A stretch of 64,000 bases of DNA, from contig NC_064614.1 of NCBI RefSeq assembly GCF_023898315.1, positions 1,052,334,432-1,052,398,431 of the forward strand. The letters are read 5' to 3'. A program made the position numbers and the translations under genes. The notes under the pieces are model-generated. The model was not told the origin of the DNA, did not search any database, and saw only the letters and a list, made by a program, of their open reading frames with translations. Position 1 is the first letter of the stretch. Each line of letters starts with the position of its first letter. This document shows positions 32,975 to 44,209 of the stretch, one piece after another. This DNA comes from Schistocerca nitens (lineage: Eukaryota; Arthropoda; Insecta; Orthoptera; Acrididae).

Positions 32975-33690
32975 ATAAATTATCTGAATGTGATATGGAG
33001 CACTTCGTTCTTGGTCGCCACTCTTGTTATTCTCTCTTGGCTCTTGTACATATTGTATATTGCCAGTCTCTCCCTATAACTTACCCCTATTTTTCTCAGA
33101 AATTCGAATATCTTGCACAATTTTACATTGTCGAAAGCTTTTTCCAGGTCGACAAATCCCGTGAACGTACCTTCATTTTCCTTTAGTCTTGCTTCTATTA
33201 TCAACTGCAACGTCAGAACTGACTGCCTGGTGCCTTTACCTAAACCAAGCTGTTCTGCATCTAGCACATGCTGAATTTTCTTTTCCATTCTTCTCTATAT
33301 TATTCTTGTAAGCAACTTGGAGGCATGAGGTGTTAAGCTGATTGTGCGGTAATTCTTGCACTGGTGAGCTTTTGCAGTCTTCGGAATTGGGTGGATGATA
33401 TTTTTCCAAAAGTCAGATGGTATGTCGCCAGACTCATACATTGTTGCCATTTCCCCTAACGAGTTTATAAATTCTAAGGGAATGGTATCTACCCTTCTGC
33501 GTTATTTGATCTTAAGTCCTCCAAAGCTCTCTTAAATTCGGATTCCAGTACTTTTCTCTTCTATCACATTGTACAAATCTTCCCTCTTATAGAGGCTTTC
33601 AGTGTATTGTTTGTACCTATCCGCTCTCTTCTCTGCATCTTCGTCAACACTAGTCTTTCATCTAATGGCGTCCGCCGGTTATTTCATCTC
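32975..33690 (-). pseudogene. LINE copy E: RT fragment
   Basis: The minus strand reads QLGLGKGTRQSVLTLQLIIE, then FVDLEKAFDNVKLCKIFEFL and IYNMYKSQERITRV. This is the RT segment with the first catalytic Asp region (VDLEKAFD). Further upstream sequence (33300-33690) continues the fragment with stops. It belongs to the same LINE family as copies B, C and D, but is in the opposite orientation. Confidence 0.8.
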
Positions 33691-33825
33691 TTAACGTTAC
33701 ACGGAAATACCTCATTCGACCTCTGTTTGCTGCATCTGTATAGCGAATACTGACAAAGGACACACAGTGCAACTGACGCTGAACTTGGGTAATAAATATA
33801 TTTATATTAGTATTTAACAAGGCCT

Positions 33826-34013
33826 AGCCGGCCGAAGTGGCCGCGCGGTTCTGGCGCTGCAGTCTGGAACCGCGAGACCGCTACGGTCGCAGGTTCGAAT
33901 CCTGCCTCGGGCATGGATGTGTGTGATGTCCTTAGGTTAGTTAGGTTTAACTAGTTCTAAGTTCTAGGGGACTAATGACCTCAGCAGTTGAGTCCCATAG
34001 TGCTCAGAGCCAT
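33826..34013 (+). mobile_element. tRNA-derived SINE (family S), copy 5
   Basis: Head TGGCCGCGCGGTTCTGGCGC, B box GGTTCGAATCC, and the body ending AGAGCCAT. The target-site duplication TTTAACAAGGCCT is at 33813-33825 and 34014-34026. Confidence 0.94.
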
Positions 34014-34026
34014 TTTAACAAGGCCT

Positions 34027-34497
34027 GATCACACCATCCGAAATAACCAGAGACAGAGAGAGAGTATACATAGAGAGGCTGTGACACGTTGTTCAGCGCT
34101 CACTGCGGTGCCACGTCGCACTATTATCCCCCATACTTTCAGAAGTCATTGTGTACGAGTAACTAAAATGAAGAAGTACTGCAGCGTGCCACTGGCGTTC
34201 GGAAATAGGTCACATTGCGTCAGTTGCTTGATGTGTTGCACCATCTTTGCCTAGACCGTCGAATTTCCGGAAAAACAGTTAGGGATACGACCAGAGCTGA
34301 ATGCGACAAGCGAGAGTATAAGTATGATTACTGGGCTCTTACGTGTCTTCCTATCCAAACTCTTGGAAATCACAACATATTCGGGAATAAGCACCGAAGT
34401 ATTTGTGACATGCAAGAACATGAAGAATGTTATTGCTGCTCATTTAACCTGTAGCAGTTACATTAGATCCTTGCCTAACTTCTCTTTTCATTTGCGT
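34027..34497. other. No recognisable feature
   Basis: No gene or repeat recognised between the SINE and LINE copy C. Confidence 0.45.
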
Positions 34498-34992
34498 ACT
34501 TGGAAAAGGCGGGATGATATACGAAGATTTCAATTGGATTACATCGTCGTCAGACAGAGATTCCGAAATCCGATACTGGATTGTAAGGCGTACCCAGGAG
34601 TAGATACAGATTCAGATCACACTGTAATAGTGTAGTATCTTTATCGCCACTGTAGTATCCATATCGCCACTGTAGAGTCTTGTATCGAAAGGAAGAAAGG
34701 GAGAGGATGTTGATGTGGGTGGCCGGTATACTCTTCCTACAAAACAAATGCACACGTGGTTAACACGGTTCTTTATTAACATGAACTGGAAGTTTTTACT
34801 TTTCTTGGACAGGGTTCATGTGTTGTGGTACAAGCTCATCCATAACAGTCCTCTTGCAGACAATATCGATAATCTTGCTGTCACAACTTTTAATATCGTT
34901 GCTAGTCTCGATCTTACAGCTGTGCACTGTCGTAGCCTGAGTGAGTCAGTCAGGCGAGTGAGGCCCTCCGGACAGCGGCGGCGGCCTAAATA

Positions 34993-36413
34993 CACTCCTG
35001 GAAATTGAAATAAGAACACCGTGAATTCATTGTCCCAGGAAGGGGAAACTTTATTGACACATTCCTGGGGTCAGATACATCACATGATCACACTGACAGA
35101 ACCACAGGCACATAGACACAGGCAACAGAGCATGCACAATGTCGGCACTAGTACAGTGTATATCCACCTTTCGCAGCAATGCAGGCTGCTATTCTCCCAT
35201 GGAGACGATCGTAGAGATGCTGGATGTAGTCCTGTGGAACGGCTTGCCATGCCATTTCCACCTGGCGCCTCAGTTGGACCAGCGTTCGTGCTGGACGTGC
35301 AGACCGCGTGAGACGACGCTTCATCCAGTCCCAAACATGCTCAATAGGGGACAGATCCGGAGATCTTGCTGGCCAGGGTAGTTGACTTACACCTTCTAGA
35401 GCACGTTGGGTGGCACGGGATACATGCGGACGTGCATTGTCCTGTTGGAACAGCAAGTTCCCTTGCCGGTCTAGGAATGGTAGAACGATGGGTTCGATGA
35501 CGGTTTGGATGTACCGTGCACTATTCAGTGTCCCCTCGACGATCACCAGTGGTGTACGGCCAGTGTAGGAGATCGCTCCCCACACCATGATGCCGGGTGT
35601 TGGCCCTGTGTGCCTCGGTCGTATGCAGTCCTGATTGTGGCGCTCACCTGCACGGCGCCAAACACGCATACGACCATCATTGGCACCAAGGCAGAAGTGA
35701 CTCTCGTCGCTGAAGACGACACGTCTCCATTCGTCCCTCCATTCACGCCTGTCGCGATACCACTGGAGGCGGGCTGCACGATGTTGGGGCGTGAGCGGAA
35801 GACGGCCTAACGGTGTGCGGGACCGTAGCCCAGCTTCATGGAGACGGTTGCGAATGGTCCTCGCCGATACCCCAGGAGCAACAGTGTCCCTAATTTGCTG
35901 GCAAGTGGCGGTGCGGTCCCCTACGGCACTGCGTAGGATCCTACGGTCTTGGCGTGCATCCGTGCGTCGCTGCGGTCCGGTCCCAGGTCGACGGGCACGT
36001 GCACCTTGCGCCGACCACTGGCGACAACATCGATGTACTGTGGAGACCTCACGCCCCACGTGTTGAGCAATTCGGCGGTACGTCCACCCGGCCTCCCGCA
36101 TGCCCACTATACGCCCTCGCTCAAGTCCGTCAACTGCACATACGGTTTACGTCCACGCTGTCGCGGCATGCTACCAGTGTTAAAGACTGCGATGGAGCTC
36201 CGTATGCCACGGCAAACTGGCTGACACTGACGGCGGCGGTGCACAAATGCTGCGCAGCTAGCGCCATTCGACGGCCAACACCGCGGTTCCTGGTGTGTCC
36301 CCTGTGCCGTGCGTGTGATCATTGCTTGTACAGCCCTCTCGCAGTGTCCGGAGCAAGTATGGTGGGTCTGACACACCGGTGTCAATGTGTTCTTTTTTCC
36401 ATTTCCAGGAGTG
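34993..36413 (-). mobile_element. Tc1-type DNA transposon, copy 3 (1421 bp)
   Basis: Both TIRs are present, with TA duplication at 34991-34992 and 36414-36415. The element is one base shorter than copies 1 and 2 because of a deletion within the transposase gene. Confidence 0.96.
35148..36169 (-). pseudogene. Tc1-type transposase with one frameshift
   Basis: It starts at ATG 36167-36169 (MPRQRGRKPYVQLTD). One base is missing near codon 15 (CTCAAG where copies 1 and 2 have CTCAAAG, about 36120). From codon 16 the rest of the protein is open in the -1 frame to GGYTLY, and the D, D and E residues (FSDES, QQDNARPH, PIEHVWD) are intact. One other notable change is His for Arg in FSDESRF. It is otherwise nearly identical to the intact copies, so the loss is recent. 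Confidence 0.93.
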
Positions 36414-36627
36414 TACACGCTGTCGCGAGAGCGTTTCCGGCGTGTTCCTTTCTGATGTGGTTCCGGCCTCTCTCGTGATAGGAGCGCTTGATCCAGCACC
36501 AACTAGCGATCTTTGCGCTACATCTCTGCCAACTGGTGTGTTGGCGACAGATTACGCCAGCACAAATAGTGATAAAGAGTAGGCTGAAGCTTAAGAGATT
36601 AATCAGGAAGACTCAACATGCAAAGAA

Positions 36628-36743
36628 CAGAAAAACTTTGTGTTCTGCCTTACGGCAGTTCTTGTCATATGGGAAGCCTCGTCAGAGAGGTCCACCGCAT
36701 GAACGTCTAGGCAAGTAGTGATTCCACTGGTGGTTTCCCGAAT
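36628..36743. mobile_element. Small unclassified insertion (116 bp)
   Basis: It is flanked by a 10-bp direct repeat ATGCAAAGAA at 36618-36627 and 36744-36753, and it interrupts LINE sequence that is collinear with copy B. It includes a short inverted motif around CTGCCTTACGGCAG. The family is not recognised. Confidence 0.6.
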
Positions 36744-36864
36744 ATGCAAAGAAGTGGGATACGGAAGCACTAAGGGATGACGAGATACGCTTGGATTTCT
36801 CTAAGGCTATACATATAGCAATAAGGAATAACTCAATACCTACTACAGTTGAAGAGAAATAAAC

Positions 36865-37374
36865 CTTCCCCGTCATATATGGTTCAAATGGCTCTGAGTA
36901 CTATGGGACTCAACATCTCAGGTCATAAGTCCCCTAGAACTTAGAACTACTTAAACCTAACTAACCTAAGGACATCACACACACCCATGCCCGAGGCAGG
37001 ATTCGAACCTGCGACCGTAGCAGTCCCGCGGTTCCCGACTGCAGCGCCAGAACCGCTAGACCACCGCGGCCGGCCCCGTCATATATGCCTTCAATGTACT
37101 ATTTCCGCCTATTCTCTCACTCCTTTGCATTTAGCTACGGAATTCCTCTTACTGTTACCACCCTGGCTTTCAATTTAATGGAAGGTTGTTCTGCCGTTCC
37201 TATCTGCTGAATCAGTCCTTCCGACAATCATTTCTTTTTCGATATCTTCACATTTTTCCTGCAGCCATTTCTTCTTAGCTTTTCTGCACTTCCTATTTTT
37301 CATTCCTCAGCGACTCGTATTTATGTATTCCTGAATTTCCCCTAACACTTTTTACTTCCTTCTTTCATCGATTA
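36865..37374 (-). pseudogene. Inverted LINE segment, left arm of a LINE palindrome
   Basis: After the SINE is removed, this arm is the reverse complement of 37452-37755, with moderate divergence (for example GTACTATTTCCGCCTATTCT pairs with AGGCGGAAATAGTAC). A spacer of about 77 bases separates the arms. The arm does not encode anything beyond the LINE linker region. Confidence 0.8.
36881..37075 (-). mobile_element. tRNA-derived SINE (family S), copy 6
   Basis: Minus-strand copy with B box GGTTCGAATCC (seen as GGATTCGAACC) and the shared body. The target-site duplication is CCCCGTCATATAT at 36868-36880 and 37074-37086, with slight overlap at the GGCC end. Confidence 0.93.
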
Positions 37375-37379
37375 TTTCG

Positions 37380-39281
37380 GGAAGAAAAATGTAGGTAAAA
37401 AGAAGGTAACTGCAAAGAAACAATGGGTAACAGAAGAAATAGTTCAACTGATCGATGAAAGATGGAAGTAAAAAGCGTTAGGGGAAATTCAGGAATACAG
37501 AAATACGAGTCGCTGAGGAATGAAAAATAGGAAGTGCAGAAAAGCTAAGACGAAATGGCTGCAGGAAAAATATGAAGATATCGAAAAAGAAATGATTGTC
37601 GGAAGGACTGATTCAGCAGATAGGAACGGCGGAACAACCTCCCATGAAATTGAAAGCCGGGGTGGTAACAGTATGAGGAATTCCGTAGATAAATGCAAAG
37701 GAGTGAGAGAATAGGCGGAAATAGTACATTGAAGGCATATATGACGGGGAACGTTTATCTGATGTGATAGAACAAGAAACAGAAGTAGATTTAGAAGAGA
37801 TGAGGGATACAGTATTAGAATTAGAATTTAAGCGAGCATTGCAGGACTTGCGATCAAATAAGGCAAAATGGATGGATAAAACTACATCAGAATTCCTAAA
37901 ATCATTGAAGAAAGTGGCAAAAAAACGACTTTTCACGTTGCTGCGTAGAATGTATGAGACTGGCGAGATCCATCTGACTGTTTAATAAATATCATCCAGA
38001 CAATTCCAGAGATTGCAAGAGGTGACAAGTACGAGGATTATCGCACAATTAGCTTAGCAGCTCATGTATCCAAGTTGCTGACAGGTAATAATATACAGAA
38101 GAATTGGAAAGATAATTGAGGATGTGTTAAGTGATTATCAGTTAAGCTTTAGGAAAGGTAAAGCCATCAGAGAGGCAATTCTGACGTTGCAATTGATGAT
38201 GGCAGCAACACCAAAGAAAAATGAAGACACGTTCACAGTGTCTGTCGACCTGGAAAAAGCGTTCGACTGTGTAAAATGTTGCAACATGTTCGCAATTTTC
38301 AGGAAAATATGGCTATGCTATAGGGGGAGATGGGTAATATACAATATGTACAACACCCAAGATGGAATAATAAGAGTGGACGAATAAATAACGAAATGCT
38401 CTCAATACAAACAGTGTAAGACAGGAATGTAGTCATTCGCCTCTATTGTTCAATCCGTACATCGAAGAAGCAATGATGGAAATAAAACAAAGATTCAGGA
38501 GTGGGATTGAAATTCAAGGTGAAAGGATGTCAAAGATAAGATTCGCTGATGATATTGCTATCCTGAGTGAAAGTGAGAAAGAATAACATGATCTGCTGAA
38601 TGGAATAAACGGTCTAATGAGTACGGAATATGGATTGAGAATAAATCGAAGAAAGACGAAAGCAATTATAAGTAGCAGAAACTTAAAATCAGGATTGATG
38701 ATCACGACGTAGATAAAGTTAAGGAATTCTGCTACCTAGGTACCGAAGTAAACAATGATGGACGGAGCCAGGATGACATCAAAAGCATACTAGCACTGGC
38801 AAAAGGACTATCCTGATTCAGAGAAGGCTACTAGTATCAAACACAGGCCTCAGTCTGAGGAAGAAATGTGTGAGAATGGGAGTACAGCATCGTATGGTAG
38901 TGAAACATTGGACTGTGGGGAAACCGGAACAGATGAGAATCGAAGTATTTCAAATGCCGTGCTACAGACGAATGTTGAAAATTAGGTTGACTGATAACGT
39001 TAACAATGACGACGATTTGTGAAGACTCGGAGAGGAAACGAATATGTGGAACACACTAACAAGGAGAAGGGGCAGGATAAGAACACATCTGTGAAGATAT
39101 CAGGGAATGACTTCCAAGGTACTAGAGGGAGCTGTAAAGGTCAAAACCTGAAGGGGAGACAATGACTGGAATATATCCAGCAGTCAATCGAGGACATTGG
39201 CTGTAGTGCTACTCTGAAATGAATTCGTGGCAGGCCGCATCTTATGAGTCACAAACCAGATGCCTCAAAAAAAAAAAAAAC
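37380..39281 (+). pseudogene. LINE copy D: linker, RT and 3' end with poly-A
   Basis: This is the longest RT copy here. Pieces in order are: linker helix (about 37520-37715); LELEFKRALQDLRSNKAKWM (37810 on); VSVDLEKAFDCVKCCNMF (RT motif A, about 38240); RFADDIAILSESEKE (active-site FADD retained, about 38540); and a post-RT region to about 39240. It ends in a 14-base A tract (39268-39281). Frameshifts and stops occur throughout. This copy best shows the 3' end of the family. Confidence 0.87.
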
Positions 39282-40064
39282 CTGTTACAATTATTATCTG
39301 TTGGTGTTTTTATTTACAAGTGTTACACACCAACACAGGAAGACCTTCCGTGTGTTTCACTCCACGTGAATATCGGAATTTATTATCTTAGGCCAGGTTT
39401 CGTAATTTCCCTACTCTATCATGTAACACGTATCTTTCGAAAACATGGCGGAGGCCTGATCAGTTTGCTTCATTCTCGTTGCCTTGTTGCCTCTCTATTC
39501 TGTAATGCATGAAGGTCATTGAATAAACGGTAAAGAATTGAAAGAAAGTGTACTCGAGCACACTTGTATGTTGCACCCGAATATGATAATAACGTTAATG
39601 TAACCTAAAATGAAACTCTGATATTATAAACGATGTATGTATTTGATACTCTTCCTAATGCGGATCGCTGACTGTGTACGATCGCAGACCGAAACATATC
39701 GCTTCTGGTCTGAAACTGTAGAGTTGGAATAAGAGAGCGCTTGGTGCACAACTGTAGGTAGCTGTCTGTGAGCGAAAGACGATGGAGTTGGCAGTTTTTG
39801 TGGTGTGCTGTGTGAAGCCACCAAGTGTTAAATTAATGTAGGAATTACGAGAACATGGAAGAAAAAATCTTCATGGAAGCAAGGTAAAGATGTTAGACAA
39901 TTATGATTTTCGTTTTGCAAGCGCGTTAGTATAGATGAGTTGGCTGATAACCTGTAATCGTTGAGTAACCCTAGAATATACGTAAACTTATTTGATAAAA
40001 AGGCTATCTAGATATTTCACTTTTGTAATGTTTCTAAGATATGTTAACACAGCTAGATGTAATT
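39282..40064. other. No recognisable feature
   Basis: AT-rich, no gene or known repeat recognised. Confidence 0.45.
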
Positions 40065-41180
40065 TGATGATTTGCATTTACGCTGCTTTAGTGAGGTTAG
40101 ATAACACTTGCTGTATAAATCTCATTGTTTGTCGATCATTTAGGAAATATGATATATTACTTTAACCAATGTTACTTCAGTCGTAGATGTTTCTGAAAAG
40201 ACAAACTTAACTCGCAACATAATTTTGCTACAACAAAACTATATGTTAGTAATGCACCATAATCAGTACCGCTTCCTTGTCCAGGTCATATATTTTCCAA
40301 AGAAGTTGGATTTTCATAAATATTTTCATTGATCAGCCAAAACAATTTCATGGGCATTTCAAAGTAATACAGCCAGCATTGTACATCGCTCAGCCAGTAG
40401 CTAGAATATTTATATTTTTTTCGTGTAACGTTCTTTAAAAATGAAAGCTTTTGGATACTTAGTAAAATTATTCTGCATTGTATGGAATACTTTGAATGAC
40501 GGCGAGTGCATATAAATATCTGAATGAATGAGGTCGGAACGCATTCAAAACTGACGTTCTCGTGTAGTGTGTTGTCACTGCAAGCGGTGTGCTTACTGTG
40601 TGTTACTGCTAGCAAAATCTTTATATGTAGTGGTGATTGGGCAATGCAACTTCAAATACGAATAAAGAAATACAATCACTGCAAAATACGTTCAGCCCCT
40701 TAGGCACTGAATCCTCTGAACCTGTCCGAAACTGGTAACTCTGATCCCTGCGCACATAACAAATAAATTAAATTGTCTTACCTCTACAGCACCAACGGTG
40801 GATCGCGATATATTCCGGTCTCTCATAAATAAATATGCTAGCTACAGGCTCAGCGGTGTTCAATTTTGCTGACGTGCACATGTAATTGTTTTGGCTGATT
40901 AACTGATTAATGAAAACATTGATGAAAATCCAACTTATTTGAAAAATGGATAATCTGGAAAGGGCGGCGGTGTTGATTGTGGTGACTTACTAACACTGAG
41001 TGTTTTTTTTAGCAAAATAAGGTTGCAAGTTAAGATTGTCTTTTCAAAAACATCTACAACTGAAATAACATTGGTTATGGTAATATATCAGATTAACTAA
41101 TTGATCCACAAACAATGATATTTATACAGCAAGTATTGTCTAACCTCAATAAACCAGCATACATGCAAATACGTGGAGGT
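40065..41180. repeat. Large diverged inverted repeat (about 300-bp arms)
   Basis: The left arm (about 40065-40355) and right arm (about 40880-41180) are inverted copies with many substitutions and small gaps. Anchors include AGTTGGATTTTCAT with its inverted partner ATGAAAATCCAACT, and ACTTGCTGTATAAAT with ATTTATACAGCAAGT. The central 525 bases hold no recognised gene. It may be an old fold-back transposon or an inverted duplication. Confidence 0.75.
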
Positions 41181-41639
41181 ATGTACCGTCTGTGTAACTA
41201 AATGGACGCCGTTTGTTTGTTGCCAATCGCGTTTCGCTTCATTTATTAGGGAAGCATCATCAGAGGCCTGAAATACATCTTTCTTTTTATATTCTTTTTA
41301 TACATACAATAAACGTGTTATGTGATAGATATACTATGCTGATATATTACATTTTGTCGCGTTTTTCTCTTGCTTTTTAGATCTGAAGCAACTTTTGTAG
41401 CACAAGTTTCGTATTGTGGATGTTTCGTTCGGTGTTACGATTTACAGCGCTGTGTATGTTTCTGGAGATGTATTTGTTGGTCTTCATACTCCAGCTGGCC
41501 GATTTCTGGCGTTGTTTCATTCACAATTTTCACATCGCATTTTCACTTTCACTTTCGTTTGGTGACCAACGTATGTGTATTTTCGGTGTGTAGTGTTGCC
41601 AACTGTTGTTGGGTGTTTGCCTTTTTTTTGTTTGCTGTT

Positions 41640-41945
41640 TTCATTTGTGTGTGTGTGTGTGTGTGTGTGTATTCTGTGTCAACGCTGGAGTGTTTAAAAG
41701 TGCTTACAATAAATTGTAGTCGGACTTCGTAAATCTTGGAAAGATAATGAATGCAGGAACTACAATTATTTATCTTGCAAATCTGCATATGGGGGGGGGG
41801 GGGGAGGGTACACTGGCAGTCGATATGTGCCGTGTTTCGAAACCTTGCACAAAGTTATGGTACTGTTCGACTTTGTGCCTCTCTCGTGGAATCGCTGATT
41901 GCGTAGAATCTCATTACCAGTTGCGTAGAATCTCATTACCAGTTA
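41640..41945. repeat. Simple-repeat cluster: (TG)n, poly-G and a 22-bp tandem duplication
   Basis: (TG)n lies at 41645-41670 and a G14 run at 41791-41804. A perfect 22-base tandem pair (TTGCGTAGAATCTCATTACC plus AG) lies at 41899-41920 and 41921-41942. Confidence 0.9.
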
Positions 41946-43025
41946 CAAAGTAAAGAAAGTAGAATCTTATAGTGTGAATGCGGTCCGCGAGGCGGCGTGG
42001 CTCTAGCAGCGAAGGAGTCTTGAGTTGGCAGGAGCACGATAGTGGGGCTGTGTGCCGGAGTAGCACGTGTAAGTGCCGGAATACGATTTGGCCGCACCTG
42101 GAGCGATAGCGCGGCCTAGTTGTTGTTGAGAGCCGTTGGTTGTAAAGCCGTAATTTGGAAAGGGCTCCCCTTTTGCACGGAAGAGCGCTTCTGTCTGTTG
42201 AGATCGGCGGTTAAAGCAACGGCTGGAGGTCTGTGCAGCCGTCGCTATACTGTCGCTGCACACTGGTTGCATTCGAACACGAGTACTAGTCAACTGCACG
42301 TGAAGCTGAGTAACTTCATTATTGAGTACTTGACCATATGTGTATTTTAATTGGTCGTCTTGCAAACTTGTAGTTGAGTCTGCTTTGTGGGGCGCCATTA
42401 GTACTACTATTTCGCGATTGTCATCTGCTTGTTTTAACTGTTCATGTTACAAGACTGTCGTTGAATTTGCGCTGGTTGGGGCCATTGTTTTGTATGCTTG
42501 TGTGGGACCAGTAGAAACACATTCATGTTTCAGGTCTTATCATGCGAATTTCAAAACGTATGTAATGTATTTGAATGAAGTGTGCGCAAGATTGACGTGT
42601 GAAATCAAACAAGACTGCAAGATTACGAGGTAGCAGCGGATGAATTCTACTGCTGTAGATTTGTTCTTGAGTTAATTAACTACCATTCGTAATTAAACAG
42701 TTCGCATCTCTTATTTTGACGTTCATCTGAAGGATTTTTGCACCTAAACTTGTTTTGAAATTGTTCGGTACTCCTGTACAGTAAATGAGCGAATTTTAAA
42801 TTGTGGCACGAGAAAAACTGATGTGTACAAAACTTGCGATAAGCGAGTCCCGCTGTAATTTCTTGTTGTGTGTTTCACCTGGTTTTGCTAAATTGTATTT
42901 ACCACATATTGTTCTTAAGTTTGAATTGCTGTCAGCTTCTTATTATAAATTACATTAAAGGTTACTACATGCATTTTTATGAAATCATTCGGGATTTAAA
43001 ATTTTTTATCACAAGTAGTTATCGA
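41946..43025. other. Unclassified, GC-richer DNA; possible LTR or repeat
   Basis: 41980-42480 is richer in GC than its surroundings and has no convincing reading frame. Parts look familiar to me as locust repetitive DNA, but I cannot name a family. Confidence 0.35.
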
Positions 43026-43762
43026 GCATTGTCCTGTTGGAACAGCAAGTTCCCTTGCCGGTCTAGGAATGGTAGAACGATGGGTTCGATGACGGTTTGT
43101 ATGTACCGTGCACTATTCAGTGTCCCCTCGACGATCACCAGTGGTGTACGGCCAGTGTAGGAGATCGCTCCCCACACCATGATGCCGGGTGTTGGCCCTG
43201 TGTGCCTCGGTCGTATGCAGTCCTGATTGTGGCGCTCACCTGCACGGCGCCAAACACGCATACGACCATCATTGGCACCAAGGCAGAAGCGACTCTCATC
43301 GCTGAAGACGACACGTCTCCATTCGTCCCTCCATTCACGCCTGTCGCGACACCACTGGAGGCGGGCTGCACGATGTTGGGGCGTGAGCGGAAGACGGCCT
43401 AACGGTGTGCGGGACCGTAGCCCAGCTTCATGGAGACGGTTGCGAATGGTCCTCGCCGATACCCCAGGAGCAGCAGTGTCCCTAATTTGCTGGCAAGTGG
43501 CGGTGCGGTCCCCTACGGCACTGCGTAGGATCCTACGGTCTTGGCGTGCATCCGTGCGTCGCTGCGGTCCGGTCCCAGGTCGACGGGCACGTGCACCTTC
43601 CGCCGACCACTGGCGACAACATCGATGTACTGTGGAGACCTCACGCCCCACGTGTTGAGCAATTCGGCGGTACGTCCACCCGGCCTCCCGCATGCCCACT
43701 ATACGCCCTCGCTCAAAGTCCGTCAACTGCACATACGGTTCACGTCCACGCTGTCGCGGCAT
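43026..43762 (-). pseudogene. Tc1-type transposase, C-terminally truncated
   Basis: It starts at the MPRQRGREPYVQ ATG (43760-43762), is open, and is nearly identical to copies 1 and 2 through both HTH domains, Asp155 (FSDESRF) and Asp244 (FQQDNAR). It then ends at the breakpoint. Catalytic Glu277 and the last 90 or so residues are absent, so the protein would be DNA-binding only. Confidence 0.92.
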
Positions 43763-44006
43763 GCTACCAGTGTTAAAGACGGCGATGGAGCTCCGTATGC
43801 CACGGCAAACTGGCTGACACTGACGGCGGCGGTGCACAAATGCTGCGCAGCTAGCGCCATTCGACGGCCAACACCGCGGTTCCTGGTGTGTCCGCTGTGC
43901 CGTGCGTGTGATCATTGCTTGTACAGCCCTCTCGCAGGGTCCGGAGCAAGTATGGTGGGTCTGACACACCGGTGTCAATGTGTTCTTTTTTCCATTTCCA
44001 GGAGTG
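43026..44006 (-). mobile_element. Tc1-type DNA transposon, copy 4 (one end lost, 981 bp)
   Basis: The right TIR and its flanking TA (44007-44008) are intact. The left 440 bases, including the left TIR and the 3' end of the gene, are gone; family sequence starts abruptly at GCATTGTCCTG. It cannot transpose even with a helper. Confidence 0.93.
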
Positions 44007-44209
44007 TAGAACACGGTAGTGACCTGGTTCACAGATAAATATTGCTTGTCTTGTTGAAAGTTCCCACGTTGGTTGTACATCATGGGAATAATAATTTTAT
44101 TCACATACAATTTACTATTTATGATCTCTCTGAGCTTGAAAACGTGCTTGCTTGGCTAGCTATGTAGATACTTCATTAAATGCTGATGGGCATGTAAACC
44201 TTAAATTTT

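Larger units (their letters stand above)
34631..36564 (+). mobile_element. Solo LTR (about 511 bp net) carrying Tc1-type copy 3
   Basis: It starts TGTAGTATC and ends CAGCACA, with a 5-bp target duplication AATAG at 34626-34630 and 36565-36569. Removing the Tc1-type element (34993-36413) and its duplicated TA leaves about 511 bases with TG..CA ends. No internal retroelement genes are present, so it is a solo LTR left by recombination. A 20-base near-repeat ([T/A]TATCGCCACTGTAG type) sits near its start (34641-34680). Confidence 0.78.
34498..36868 (+). pseudogene. LINE copy C: endonuclease-linker fragment split by a solo LTR
   Basis: 34498-34630 reads RRFQLDYIVVRQRFRNPILD, then CKAYPGVDTDSDHTV. 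The match resumes at 36565 (GTGATAAAGAGTAGGCTGAA) and continues to about 36868, parallel to copy B at 31330-31520. It is interrupted by the solo LTR (34631-36564) and a 116-bp insertion (36628-36743). The 3' side runs into an inverted LINE segment. Confidence 0.8.

Noticed and set aside
41370..41732. A 120-residue Cys/Val/Phe-rich frame
   Set aside because: Its composition comes from TG and TTT repeats and it ends beside a microsatellite; no domain.
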